Shown: in pieces, positions 1 to 8,371 of the stretch
Layout of the letters: every line of letters begins with the position of its first letter
Numbering within the stretch: position 1 is the first letter of the stretch
From: Agreia sp. VKM Ac-1783
Lineage (GTDB): Bacteria > Actinomycetota > Actinomycetes > Actinomycetales > Microbacteriaceae
NCBI RefSeq assembly: GCF_900177765.1
Contig: NZ_FXWI01000002.1
Location: 682,001 to 746,000, forward strand
Direction: 5' to 3'
DNA length: 64,000 nucleotides
The notes under the pieces: generated by a model
The model's database searches: none
The model's input: only the letters and a program-made list of their open reading frames with translations
What the model was told of the DNA's origin: nothing
Translations under genes and position numbers: made by a program

Positions 1-99
1 GGCCGAGTCTCCGAGCGCCAGCACACGCGACTGCCCGGGGTCGAGGCGCGCAGGCCCATCAATTTCCACGAGAGCAAAGCTAACGTGTGCCACCGACAC
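1..99 (-). CDS. 5' end of a protein gene leaving the window (possibly UvrD-like helicase)
   Basis: An open frame runs off the left edge. In-frame GTG codons at 99, 93 and 69 could start it. The peptide after the inner GTG contains LDPGQSRVLALGDSA, which resembles the 'Q motif' stretch before the first P-loop of actinobacterial UvrD/PcrA-like helicases. The P-loop itself would lie outside the window, so this is a guess from about 30 residues. The gene is divergent from the DUF3107 gene, with about 140 bases between them that must hold both promoters. Confidence 0.4.
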   Translation of the reverse strand, partial: MSVAHVSFALVEIDGPARLDPGQSRVLALGDSA

Positions 100-239
100 G
101 GGTTCGCATCGCGGGCGCCGAGCCTGTTCGCTCTCGGCGAGTCGCCCGAGCCTCCGATCGGCGCGAGGGTTCGCGATTCTGTCCTAATCTGGACGCATGG
201 CCCCAGAGCGGGCCGCAGCACTTGTGAAAGGTAGTCCTG

Positions 240-464
240 GTGGATATTCGAATCGGCATTGCACACTCCCCCCGCGAAATCAGCTTCGAGTCGAGCCAGT
301 CACCGGCCGACATCGAGAAGGCCGTTGCAGAGGTACTGAGCGGAGCATCCGGTCACCTCTCACTGACCGACATCAAGGGCACCGTCTACCTCGTTCCCGC
401 GACGACGCTCAGCTACGTCGAGATCGGTGCAGAAGAAGCACGACGCGTCGGCTTCGTTCTCTAG
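240..464 (+). CDS. DUF3107 family small protein
   Basis: A 74-residue soluble protein starting at GTG 240, with GAAAGGTAG upstream. It has the beginning and end expected of the actinobacterial DUF3107 family (DIRIGIAHSPREI at the N-terminus, then a VYLVPATTLSYVEIG strand and a RRVGF end). The family is known only as conserved in actinobacteria and often lies near helicase genes, which fits the partial gene to the left. No catalytic motif is visible, so no function is assigned. The next gene starts 4 bases after the stop, so the two are probably cotranscribed. Confidence 0.75.
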   Translation: MDIRIGIAHSPREISFESSQSPADIEKAVAEVLSGASGHLSLTDIKGTVYLVPATTLSYVEIGAEEARRVGFVL

Positions 465-468
465 CCCG

Positions 469-771
469 ATGGAGCTGCTCTTCATCACCCTCGGCGGCGC
501 CATTCTCGGTCTCGTTGCGCGGTACAGCCTGTCTCTCCGAGAGAACCATGGCGTCGCGCTCGTGCCCTCGATCGGTGCTGCCGCGGCGGCCGTGGTCTGG
601 GTGGCGCTCACCTGGGCGGGAATGACGTGGGATGGCGGCTGGATCTGGGTGATCAGCCTCGTGGTGACGGCCGCGGTCGTCGGTATCGCCGATCGAGTCA
701 TCGGCAGCTCCCGTGAGCGAGCGGACATGGCGCGATTCAACGCGCTCCGCACGCCGTCCGCCGCGAACTGA
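469..771 (+). CDS. Small membrane protein, three predicted transmembrane segments
   Basis: A 100-residue protein beginning at ATG 469, 4 bases after the DUF3107 stop. It starts directly with a hydrophobic helix (MELLFITLGGAILGLVA), followed by two more hydrophobic stretches (about residues 30-48 and 55-75) and a charged cytoplasmic tail. An in-frame start at 427 would overlap the previous gene and is less likely. I do not recognise a family. The following kynureninase start is 4 bases beyond the stop, so the three plus-strand genes from 240 to 1996 look like one transcript. Confidence 0.6.
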   Translation: MELLFITLGGAILGLVARYSLSLRENHGVALVPSIGAAAAAVVWVALTWAGMTWDGGWIWVISLVVTAAVVGIADRVIGSSRERADMARFNALRTPSAAN

Positions 772-775
772 ACCG

Positions 776-1996
776 ATGGCATCCCTCGTCGAGGCCGAAC
801 AGCTCGACGCGCGCGACCCCCTGGCATCACGACGAGAACTCTTCGTCGGTTCGGATGACCCGCACGTCACCGCCTACCTCGACGGCAACTCGCTCGGTCG
901 CCCCCTCCGGGCGAGCGCGGCGCGGCTCGCGTCGTTCGCATCGGATGCCTGGGGCTCACGGCTGATCAGAGGCTGGGACGAGGAGTGGTTCGACCTTCCT
1001 CTCACCCTCGGAGACCGTATCGGAACGGTGACGCTGGGCGCTGCAGCCGGTCAGGTCGCCGTCGGTGACTCCACGACGGTGCTCCTCTACAAGCTCATTC
1101 GGGCGGCTGTGGATGCGCGGCCCGGGCGCACCGAGATCGTCGTCGACACCGACAACTTTCCGACAGACCGTTATCTCGTCGAGGGCATAGCGGCCGAACG
1201 CGGCCTCGAACTCCGATGGATCGAATCCGACACTCGCGGTGGGGTATCGCCCGCTGAACTCGAGGCGGTGGTCGGCACGAAGACCGCGCTCGTGCTCCTC
1301 TCTCACGTCGCCTACCGATCGGGGTTCCTCGCCGATGTGCCTGCGCTCACAGCGATCGCTCACGATTCCGGCGCTCTGGTGCTGTGGGATGTCTGCCACT
1401 CGGTCGCGAGCGTGCCGATCGAACTCGACGATTGGGGCGTCGACATCGCCGTCGGCTGCACCTACAAGTACCTGAACGGCGGTCCTGGATCGCCGGCATT
1501 CGTCTACGTTCGTCGCGAGCTGCAAGACCAGCTGTCCCAGCCGATCCAGGGGTGGATGGGCCACGCGGCACCGTTCGACATGGGTCCCGGATACTCCCCC
1601 GCGCCCGGCATGCGGCGATTCCTGAGTGGCACGCCGTCGATCGTCGGCATGCAGGCACTCCGTGACATGGTCGATCTCATCGCCGAGGTGGGAATGGCGG
1701 CGATCCGCGCTAAATCGGAGACCCTCACCCGGTTCGCCGTCGAGGCCGTCGACGACTGGCCCGCATCCTGGGCAGTCGAGCTAGCGACCCCGCGTGAGGC
1801 CGAGCGCCGGGGCAGCCACGTGACCATCGAGCATCCGGCGTTCAAACAGATCACCGCCGAGCTGTGGCGCCGTGGCGTCATTCCCGACTTCCGTGCTCCT
1901 CACGGCATGCGCCTCGGACTCTCGCCCCTGTCGACGAGTCACGTCGAGCTCTGGAACGGCCTCGAGGCCGTGCGGGAGCAGCTCGTCAGGCTGTGA
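776..1996 (+). CDS. kynU: Kynureninase-like PLP-dependent aminotransferase class V
   Basis: A 406-residue fold-type I PLP enzyme. Kynureninase (EC 3.7.1.3) cleaves kynurenine or 3-hydroxykynurenine to (hydroxy)anthranilate and alanine in tryptophan breakdown. The YLDGNSLGRP motif (residues 34-43), the WDVCHS Asp region (204-209) and the PLP lysine motif GCTYKYLNGGPG (Lys231) are all typical of kynureninase rather than of cysteine desulfurases, and the length fits. I chose ATG 776, four bases after the preceding stop, over an earlier in-frame codon at 713. No other kynurenine-pathway gene is in the window, so the physiological substrate is inferred. Confidence 0.75.
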   Translation: MASLVEAEQLDARDPLASRRELFVGSDDPHVTAYLDGNSLGRPLRASAARLASFASDAWGSRLIRGWDEEWFDLPLTLGDRIGTVTLGAAAGQVAVGDSTTVLLYKLIRAAVDARPGRTEIVVDTDNFPTDRYLVEGIAAERGLELRWIESDTRGGVSPAELEAVVGTKTALVLLSHVAYRSGFLADVPALTAIAHDSGALVLWDVCHSVASVPIELDDWGVDIAVGCTYKYLNGGPGSPAFVYVRRELQDQLSQPIQGWMGHAAPFDMGPGYSPAPGMRRFLSGTPSIVGMQALRDMVDLIAEVGMAAIRAKSETLTRFAVEAVDDWPASWAVELATPREAERRGSHVTIEHPAFKQITAELWRRGVIPDFRAPHGMRLGLSPLSTSHVELWNGLEAVREQLVRL

Positions 1997-2699
1997 GTCC
2001 GAGCCCGTCCATGCGGCGGGTGTGCGCAGCGATGACCTCGGTGAAGACCGGCTCTATGCGCTGTTCGTCGGAGTTGCGGTTGTCGGTGTGGTGAATCGCG
2101 GAACGAGCAACCAGCAGGGTGTCTCCGACGACGCGTCGACCCCACATGGCGAGGTGAGACCCGAGCTTCGGATCGTTCGCGATGCCCTCGGCCACGATCG
2201 TGGCGATGGCCTGACGACCGCTCTCGGCATCGAGGATCTGCACCATGCGCGGCCCTGAACCGTTCTCGAGCCCTGCGGCGAGGTGGATGAAGAAGTCGTC
2301 GAGGATGCCGGCGCTGACGTAGAGACTCGTCAGAGCCTCGTGCCAGGTCGCTCCCGCCACAACTTCACGGTAGTCGTCGATGGCAGCGGCGAACGGCTGC
2401 ATGATGACCGCCGGATCGGCGACGTGCCTGCGGATCTCGGCGACGAGGCGTTCGTGCTTGTCGAGCGCCTGACCGGCGGCCGGACCGAGCGACTCCTTGT
2501 GCGCGACGGTGGGCGCCTGGGTCACGATGCGCGAGAGGGATTCGAAGAGCGAGAGCTGGATGTATGCGGCCTGGCCCAGATACGGAAGCAGCGCGGGCGT
2601 CAGTTCGGCCAGATTCACGCGCGGCAGTTGTGCAGCCTCGCCGCGGGGCTTCAGGCGGGGCACCTCGAGGCGCACCTTGGGCCGGCGAAACGTGAACAC
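1986..2699 (-). CDS. Ferritin-like fold protein (MiaE-type/ferritin-like domain)
   Basis: A 237-residue helical protein. After a basic N-terminus, the helices from about residue 30 onward (LTPALLPYLGQAAYIQLSLF and WHEALTSLYVSAGILDDFF) match the pattern of the actinobacterial ferritin-like family related to tRNA hydroxylase MiaE. Possible metal ligands include the acidic residues in LSLFESL, the KHERL stretch and the WHEAL segment, but I cannot define the site. GTG 2699 was chosen because the frame upstream of it is not protein-like. The 3' end overlaps kynU convergently by 11 bases. A DEAD-box helicase gene is divergent, 213 bases away. Substrate unknown. Confidence 0.65.
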   Translation of the reverse strand: MFTFRRPKVRLEVPRLKPRGEAAQLPRVNLAELTPALLPYLGQAAYIQLSLFESLSRIVTQAPTVAHKESLGPAAGQALDKHERLVAEIRRHVADPAVIMQPFAAAIDDYREVVAGATWHEALTSLYVSAGILDDFFIHLAAGLENGSGPRMVQILDAESGRQAIATIVAEGIANDPKLGSHLAMWGRRVVGDTLLVARSAIHHTDNRNSDEQRIEPVFTEVIAAHTRRMDGLGLTA

Positions 2700-2912
2700 C
2701 CTCGTTAGCCTAGCGGCGCGGCGCGCCCGCCAATGGACCGGGCGCCCCCTTAATCGTGTCGATCCGATAAACTCGGGGATGCCCTGACACGAATCGGGGC
2801 GTCTACGCCGCCCGCCAGGCGCCATCGCCGGCCTTCGACGCGCAGGGCACGGACCACAACCGGTCTCGATCCCGCCGCGACCATTCTCCCCAGCGGCGTA
2901 GCCCGATAATTC

Positions 2913-4358
2913 ATGACAGGGCATCACACAGTGACTTTCACCGATCTAGGCATCGACCAGGACATGGCCGACGCGCTTGCAAGCAAGGGCATCCTCGAGC
3001 CATTCCCCATTCAGACGCAGACGATCCCCCTGGCCCTCGACGGCCAGGACATCATCGGCCAGGCTAAGACGGGAACCGGCAAGACGTTCGGGTTCGGCCT
3101 GCCGCTCATCCAGCGCCTCGGCCTCACCCCCGAGAACGGCGTGCAGGCGCTCGTCGTCGTTCCCACCCGCGAACTCGCGGTGCAGGTGACCGAAGACCTC
3201 GTGCTCGCCACGTCGAACCGCCCCACGACGATCGTGTCGATCTACGGCGGCAAGGCATACGAGGGTCAGATCGAACAGTTGAAGGCGGGCGCGCAGATCG
3301 TCGTCGGAACCCCCGGTCGACTGCTGGACCTCGCGGGCCAGCGCCTGCTGAATCTCGCCAATGTGCGCGAGATGGTGCTCGACGAGGCCGATAAGATGCT
3401 CGACCTCGGTTTCCTCGCCGACATCGAGAAGCTCTTCGCCCAGACTCCGGCGACGCGTCACACGATGCTCTTCTCGGCGACCATGCCCGGGCCGATCGTG
3501 GCCCTCGCGCGCCGCTTCATGTCGAAGCCCATCCACATCCGCGCCACCGACCCCGATGAGGGCCAGGTTCAGGCGCAGATCAACCACCTCATCTACCGCG
3601 CCCACAACATGGACAAAGACGAGGTCATCGCCCGCATCCTTCAGGCCGAGGGTCGCGGCAAGACCGTGATCTTCACCCGCACCAAGCGGGCCGCGGCGAA
3701 ACTCGTCGAAGAGCTCAACGATCGTGGCTTCAACGCGGCGGCGGTGCACGGCGACCTGAACCAGGAGCAGCGCGAGCGCGCCATGGCCGCGTTCAAGGCG
3801 GGCAAGAAAGACATCCTCATCGCCACCGACGTCGCGGCGCGCGGCATCGATGTGCTCGACGTGACCCACGTCATCAACCACACGATCCCCGAAGACGAGA
3901 AGGCCTACCTGCACCGCGTCGGTCGCACGGGCCGCGCCGGCAAGACCGGAATCGCCGTGACGTTTGTCGATTGGGACGACCTGCACAAGTGGGCGCTCAT
4001 CAACCGTGCTCTCGAGTTCGGCCAGCCCGAGCCCACCGAGACGTACTCGTCGAGCCCGCACCTGTTCTCCGATCTGAACATCCCGGCCGGCACCAAGGGC
4101 CGCCTGCGGCCCGCTTCGCCCAAGACGGATGCGCCCGCCGCCGACCGCGCGCCACGCGGCTCGGGCGACTCCCGCCCCCCGCGCACCCGCTCGCGCGCCC
4201 CACGTTCGGCGGGCACAGAGTCGGGTACGGCGAACGCGCCGCGCACGACCTCGGCCGACGGCGCTGGAACCCACACGGGCACCGGCCCGGAGCATCACGA
4301 CGGCAACAGTGCGCCTCGCCGTCGCACGCGTCGCCGCACGCCCCGAGCGTCGGAGTAG
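2913..4358 (+). CDS. DEAD-box ATP-dependent RNA helicase
   Basis: A 481-residue RNA helicase, expected to unwind RNA in ribosome assembly or mRNA turnover. All core motifs are visible: Q motif with FPIQTQTIP (31-39), Walker A AKTGTGKT (51-58), PTREL (84-88), TPGR (133-136), DEAD (157-160), SAT (188-190), and in the second RecA domain the HRVGRTGRAG motif VI. The last ~90 residues are a low-complexity Arg/Pro/Thr-rich tail ending in RRRTRRRTPRASE, probably an RNA-binding extension. ATG 2913 is the longest start; GTG 2931 is an alternative. The gene is monocistronic, convergent with the PHP gene. Confidence 0.93.
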   Translation: MTGHHTVTFTDLGIDQDMADALASKGILEPFPIQTQTIPLALDGQDIIGQAKTGTGKTFGFGLPLIQRLGLTPENGVQALVVVPTRELAVQVTEDLVLATSNRPTTIVSIYGGKAYEGQIEQLKAGAQIVVGTPGRLLDLAGQRLLNLANVREMVLDEADKMLDLGFLADIEKLFAQTPATRHTMLFSATMPGPIVALARRFMSKPIHIRATDPDEGQVQAQINHLIYRAHNMDKDEVIARILQAEGRGKTVIFTRTKRAAAKLVEELNDRGFNAAAVHGDLNQEQRERAMAAFKAGKKDILIATDVAARGIDVLDVTHVINHTIPEDEKAYLHRVGRTGRAGKTGIAVTFVDWDDLHKWALINRALEFGQPEPTETYSSSPHLFSDLNIPAGTKGRLRPASPKTDAPAADRAPRGSGDSRPPRTRSRAPRSAGTESGTANAPRTTSADGAGTHTGTGPEHHDGNSAPRRRTRRRTPRASE

Positions 4359-4367
4359 ATCTTCTCG

Positions 4368-5237
4368 TCAGTCGGGCAGCACGGGCTTCCAGCCCGTGCT
4401 TCGCTCGACGAGGCGCTCGAGCACGGCGGGTGACGTCTGATTCTCGGCGAGCCGATTGGGCTTTCCCTCGCCGTGATAGTCGCTCGAGCCTGTGACGGCC
4501 AGGTCGAATTTGGCCGCCAGCTCTCGCAGCCTGGCCTTGCCGTCTTCGGTGTTCTCTCTGTGGTCGATCTCGAGCCCGAAGAGACCCGCATCGACCAGGC
4601 GAGAGAGCTCCCCCTCGCTCACGACCCCGTCACGACCGCGGGTGGCCGGATGCGCGATCACCGGCACACCGCCCGCGGCCACGATGAGCTCCACGCCGGT
4701 CAGCGGATCGGGTGCGTAGTGCGGCAGATAGTAGCCGGCTCGCCAATGAAGGATGCCCGCGAAAGCATCGCTTCTCGTCAGCGAGTGGCCCTTGGCCACC
4801 AGAGCATCGGCGATGTGCGGTCGCCCTACCGTCGCCCCGTCCTGCGTCTGCGCGAGGACGTCGTCCCAGCTGAGGTCGTAGTCGGCGCCGATGGCCTGCA
4901 CCATGTCTTCGGCTCGAGTGAGCCGGGCAGATCGGATGCGCGCGGTCTCGGCGACCAGGCCCGCGCTGTTGGGATCGAAGAGATACGCGAGCATGTGGAT
5001 GCTCGCGCGGCCACGGCGGGTCGACAGTTCCATTCCGGGAATCAGAGCGATGCCCGACCGTCGTGCCTCATTGGATGCCGACTCCCAGCCGGCGGTCGAG
5101 TCGTGGTCGGTGATGGCGACGGTACCCAGGCCGGCTTCGGCCGCCGCACGGACGAGATTGGCCGGAGTCTCGGTTCCATCCGAGGCGCTGGAGTGCGTGT
5201 GCAGATCGATCGGCCCTGGAGGGAATGCGGATGCCAT
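4368..5237 (-). CDS. PHP-domain phosphoesterase
   Basis: A 289-residue single-domain PHP metallo-phosphoesterase. Metal-binding motifs are in canonical order: HTHSSASDGT near the N-terminus, ITDHDST, the PGMELST glutamate, an internal VIAHPATRG histidine and the C-terminal SSDYHGEGK. The YciV/RNase AM-like branch of the family hydrolyses 3',5'-nucleoside bisphosphates or trims RNA 5' ends; that substrate is inferred from family resemblance. It ends 9 bases after the convergent helicase stop. It starts at ATG 5237, 52 bases from the divergent membrane-protein gene. Confidence 0.85.
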   Translation of the reverse strand: MASAFPPGPIDLHTHSSASDGTETPANLVRAAAEAGLGTVAITDHDSTAGWESASNEARRSGIALIPGMELSTRRGRASIHMLAYLFDPNSAGLVAETARIRSARLTRAEDMVQAIGADYDLSWDDVLAQTQDGATVGRPHIADALVAKGHSLTRSDAFAGILHWRAGYYLPHYAPDPLTGVELIVAAGGVPVIAHPATRGRDGVVSEGELSRLVDAGLFGLEIDHRENTEDGKARLRELAAKFDLAVTGSSDYHGEGKPNRLAENQTSPAVLERLVERSTGWKPVLPD

Positions 5238-5289
5238 CTGCCCATCGTACGAGTTCGAGCACGTCGAGGCTCGCCGCTACGATGAGCGC

Positions 5290-6570
5290 ATGAGGTCGAC
5301 GATCCGCGAAGTGCTCAGGCTCGCGGGACGCACGTGGCCCTTGCTGCTGGTCTGGTTCCTCGGCGGCTGGATTGTGCGCTGGGTGGTCATCCGCATCGCG
5401 GCCGAGCTCGGGGCGATCGACGCGACCCTGGGCCTCATCGTTCTGCCGATCGCGGTCCTCGCGAGGTTGGTGTCGTACATCGGCATGTTTCTCGTCCTCC
5501 GCGACTCCATGCCCGCCTTCACCCGGCTCGCGCGAGGCAACGTCACCGACGACTCTGCCGAGGAGACGGCCCTCGGATTCCGCGACATCCTGCTCTCGAG
5601 CGTGCTCGTGTTCTTCGCCCTGTACTCGGCGATGGATCTGATGCGTCAGGATCTGCTCAAGTACGCCGGACTCGCCATCGAGTCGGACAATTTCTTCACC
5701 TACGCCGATTCCGGGACGACGGTGCTCGCGGTGACAGCGACTCCTGCTTCGGTCACGGTCGCCGTGATCGCCTTCGCGGGTCGCTTCGCGCTGAAGCGCC
5801 TGCGGTCGCGGCTGCCGGCGTGGACCTCGATCATCACGGTGTACCTCGAGGCGGTCTGGGTCTTCATCGCGGTCAACGTGCTGTCGAGCCTCTTCAGCGT
5901 CGTGCCCGACTGGATCGACAGCCGCCAGTTCATCCGGTCTCTCGATGAGCTGAGACAGACTCTGGTCGAGAATTCCCTGACCCTCAGACTGGCGTGGGAC
6001 GGCGCATCCTGGGTCTGGAACTCGAGCAGCGAGATCGTCTTCCTCGCCCTGGCGTGGCTCCTCGTGGCCGGAGTCGTCTACGTGCGCTCGCTGACGACCT
6101 CGCGGCTCGAGCTCCGTCGACGAGCACGCCCGCCCGGCCCGCTCCTGGGGTCGACTCTCACGTCCGCACCCGTCGGTCTGGCTCGCCGCGCACGCCCCCT
6201 GTTCGACGACGCCATCGAGATAGCGAAGCCCTTGCTCCTCAGCGCCCGGGTCATCCTTCGAGGGGGAATCGTCTTTCTCGCCGTCTACGTCTTCGCCTAC
6301 GCCCTCTGGGTGAGCATCGGCGATTGGGTTCTCGCCGGCATCTATGCGGCTATCGGTCCCCACCCCTATGCGTGGTGGATGGCCACCGATCAGCCGATTG
6401 GGTTCGTGATCGACCTGATCGTCGAGCCCGTCCGCGTCAGCCTGCTCGCTGTCGCATTCGACTTCTGTCTGAGGTCGTCGCGCCGAACTGCCGACGTGGA
6501 GCTCGACGAGATGTCTGAAGACGTGGATGCGCTGGAGACCGCCGAGGGTGACAGCTCGAGTTCGAGGTAG
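5290..6570 (+). CDS. Polytopic membrane protein of unknown function
   Basis: A 426-residue membrane protein starting at ATG 5290 (the long frame upstream is antisense to the PHP gene). Several hydrophobic segments are evident, beginning with WPLLLVWFLGGWIVRWVVI (about 15-33), then IVLPIAVLARLVSYIGMFLVL, a central pair around the SSVLVFFALYSAMDL and ATPASVTVAVIAFAGRF stretches, and more toward the C-terminus. The tail is acidic and Ser-rich (EMSEDVDALETAEG). I recognise no family or transport motif. Its last 181 bases overlap the convergent minus-strand gene ending at 6390. Confidence 0.7.
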   Translation: MRSTIREVLRLAGRTWPLLLVWFLGGWIVRWVVIRIAAELGAIDATLGLIVLPIAVLARLVSYIGMFLVLRDSMPAFTRLARGNVTDDSAEETALGFRDILLSSVLVFFALYSAMDLMRQDLLKYAGLAIESDNFFTYADSGTTVLAVTATPASVTVAVIAFAGRFALKRLRSRLPAWTSIITVYLEAVWVFIAVNVLSSLFSVVPDWIDSRQFIRSLDELRQTLVENSLTLRLAWDGASWVWNSSSEIVFLALAWLLVAGVVYVRSLTTSRLELRRRARPPGPLLGSTLTSAPVGLARRARPLFDDAIEIAKPLLLSARVILRGGIVFLAVYVFAYALWVSIGDWVLAGIYAAIGPHPYAWWMATDQPIGFVIDLIVEPVRVSLLAVAFDFCLRSSRRTADVELDEMSEDVDALETAEGDSSSSR

Positions 6571-7103
6571 TTCGGCGTCAGGCCGATCTTCTCGATCTGC
6601 ACCCACGAACTCGTCTCTGCGGCACCACTCGGCACGGTGGCCGCGACGACAAGTCGATAGGGCTCCCCCTGCGAGTCCGAGCAGGTCGTCTGTGAATCGC
6701 CGGTCGGGGGGAACTTGCGAGGCAGGTCGACGTTGGCGTTCCACGTTCGCTTCTCCGGATGCGCCGGGCTCGTCGCCGAGATCGTGAGATTGCACGAGTC
6801 GACGAGGTCCTTGCCGGGGGTGACCTCGAGCACCGCGACGATGAGATCCATGTCAGGGTCGAGTTCGAGCTCGTCTCCGCCCTCTGTTCCGCCACGCACG
6901 AGCACGGTGTCGTCGACGCGGAATTCGGCTCCCCCGTAGACCGCGCTCTGACCGTCGGGCACGGTCACCGCATGCGAGTAGAGGCCGTTCTGGTAGTCGA
7001 ACCACTCGCTCGAGGTTGTCAGGATCACGGTTCCAGGCAGCAGCACGGCGAGGGCAAGCACGGGCCACCGATTGCGTCTCCACCACGACTGCTCGGTCGT
7101 CAT
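6390..7103 (-). CDS. Membrane-anchored extracytoplasmic protein, third gene of a three-gene operon
   Basis: A 237-residue protein with a short basic N-terminus (WWRRNRW), one membrane segment (about 13-30) and an exported domain. The core strand DMDLIVAVLEVTPG (84-97) has the shape of the DUF4352-like beta-sandwich strands seen in the two upstream genes; two Cys (104 and 141) could form a disulfide. It starts 4 bases inside the preceding gene (ATGA overlap). From about residue 178 the reading frame is antisense to the 3' end of the opposite membrane-protein gene and turns into a Ser/Thr-rich tail (SPSAVSSASTSSD), so the last ~60 residues may be a read-through after loss of the original stop. 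Confidence 0.6.
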   Translation of the reverse strand: MTTEQSWWRRNRWPVLALAVLLPGTVILTTSSEWFDYQNGLYSHAVTVPDGQSAVYGGAEFRVDDTVLVRGGTEGGDELELDPDMDLIVAVLEVTPGKDLVDSCNLTISATSPAHPEKRTWNANVDLPRKFPPTGDSQTTCSDSQGEPYRLVVAATVPSGAAETSSWVQIEKIGLTPNYLELELSPSAVSSASTSSDISSSSTSAVRRDDLRQKSNATASRLTRTGSTIRSITNPIG

Positions 7104-7696
7104 AGAACCCGCTCCACCGGTCGAGACACGGCTACGTCGGTCTCGACGGACAGGCTCGTCAGATCGACCTGGGTGACAAGACGAGAGTCGAGAATCGACT
7201 GGAACGATGCGTTGATACCGATCTCGGCCCGTGCTGCTTCTGCCGATCGGAGTGCGTCGTCGGATACCTCGAAGAGGATGACACCGACCGAGGCGATGCC
7301 AGGCCTGACGGTGCCGTCGTCGAGCGTCACGAGAGGCAGGCGCTCCGAGGCGTAGTAGGTCGTGTCGCCGATCGTCAACGTCGGTCTGTACAACGACGAG
7401 GGCTCGAAGCGGGCGGCGATCTCGGCGTCGACGACGACCCAGGTTCCTGTGGTCTCGCCCGTCCAATCGCTGTCGGCTGCGGTTGCGTCGATCGACGAAG
7501 CGAGACGCACCGACGTCACGGCGCCTGTGAGCGTGCGTCCGGTCAGAACATCGCCGATGTCACCGCGCACGTTGAAGGGCGCGTTGATGTCATCGCCGTG
7601 AGGCGTCACCCCGTAGACCAGCACGGTCGCCGCAAGCGCGACGACGACCGTCAGCGCCGAGAGGGCACCGCGTCGGCTGACTCTTCCGGGCCTCAC
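7100..7696 (-). CDS. Membrane-anchored extracytoplasmic protein, second gene of the operon
   Basis: A 198-residue protein with RRGALSALTVVVALAATVLVYG as a signal-anchor (about 8-30) and a predicted beta-rich exported domain. The strand TGTWVVVDAEIAARF is the counterpart of AVRALVTNV and IVAVLEVTP in its neighbours, suggesting that the three genes are diverged tandem paralogues. It overlaps the upstream gene by 4 bases and the downstream gene by 4 bases, so translation is probably coupled. No enzyme motif, Cys pair or lipobox is visible. Function unknown. Confidence 0.65.
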   Translation of the reverse strand: MRPGRVSRRGALSALTVVVALAATVLVYGVTPHGDDINAPFNVRGDIGDVLTGRTLTGAVTSVRLASSIDATAADSDWTGETTGTWVVVDAEIAARFEPSSLYRPTLTIGDTTYYASERLPLVTLDDGTVRPGIASVGVILFEVSDDALRSAEAARAEIGINASFQSILDSRLVTQVDLTSLSVETDVAVSRPVERVL

Positions 7697-8325
7697 GTCG
7701 CGTCGTCCTGTGCGAAGTCGAGGCCTCGATCGCCTACGACGAGGGATACGTCTGCGGTGACCACGGGGTCGTCCCAGGAGTCGTCGAAGAGGAACCCCTT
7801 CCGCAGGGTCTTGTCGAGAACGTGCACGGTGATCTCCGAGCCGGCCTTTTTCTCGGTCGAAGGAATCTGCCAGAGCAACACGATCTCCTGCGCGACGCCG
7901 GGCTGCAGCATGGGGTTGCTCGACGACTCGCCGAGGCGGATTACCTCGTCGGCCTGAGCCGTGCCGGCCGATCCCGCGACCCCGTCTACCAGGACGTTGT
8001 CTTTCACCTTGTCCATCGGGGTATCCGACACATTGGTGACCAACGCCCTCACGGCGAGGAACCGGTTGCCCTCGTCGGGTTCGAGGTAGGGATCGAACCC
8101 GTCGGCGAGAAACGCATCCTCGATCGTCACGTCGAGTTGTTTTCCGGCGACCACCTGACCGCTCGTGGCGCGCGCGACGGGCCGCTCCTCCACGGTGTTC
8201 AAGCCCCCGAATCCGGCCACGGCGCCGAGAACGACGACGAGTGCTGAAACGGCGTAGAGAGCGGGAGCTGCTCGCTCGATCATCGAGAGCAGGCGTGACG
8301 GCGATCGGTCACGGGCTGCTGGCAT
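7693..8325 (-). CDS. Membrane-anchored extracytoplasmic protein, first gene of the operon
   Basis: A 210-residue protein with a basic start, one membrane helix (ALYAVSALVVVLGAVAGFG, about 22-40) and an outside domain of about 165 residues. The stretch NRFLAVRALVTNVSDTP resembles the conserved strand of DUF4352/telokin-like domains found on actinobacterial surface proteins. Met1 is used here; Met15 (LLSMIERAAP) is a possible later start. The first bases lie back to back with the Xaa-Pro aminopeptidase gene, whose start at 8372 leaves 46 bases for divergent promoters. Confidence 0.65.
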   Translation of the reverse strand: MPAARDRSPSRLLSMIERAAPALYAVSALVVVLGAVAGFGGLNTVEERPVARATSGQVVAGKQLDVTIEDAFLADGFDPYLEPDEGNRFLAVRALVTNVSDTPMDKVKDNVLVDGVAGSAGTAQADEVIRLGESSSNPMLQPGVAQEIVLLWQIPSTEKKAGSEITVHVLDKTLRKGFLFDDSWDDPVVTADVSLVVGDRGLDFAQDDAT

Positions 8326-8371
8326 GGGTCTAACTTACTCGGCACCCGAAACGATGGCTCAGAATGGAAGC

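Noticed and set aside
5068-6795. A 575-codon open frame on the minus strand opposite the membrane-protein gene
   Set aside because: Composition is Arg/Asp/Glu/Gly-rich without domains, typical of the antisense frame of GC-rich coding DNA, and it covers two better-supported genes.
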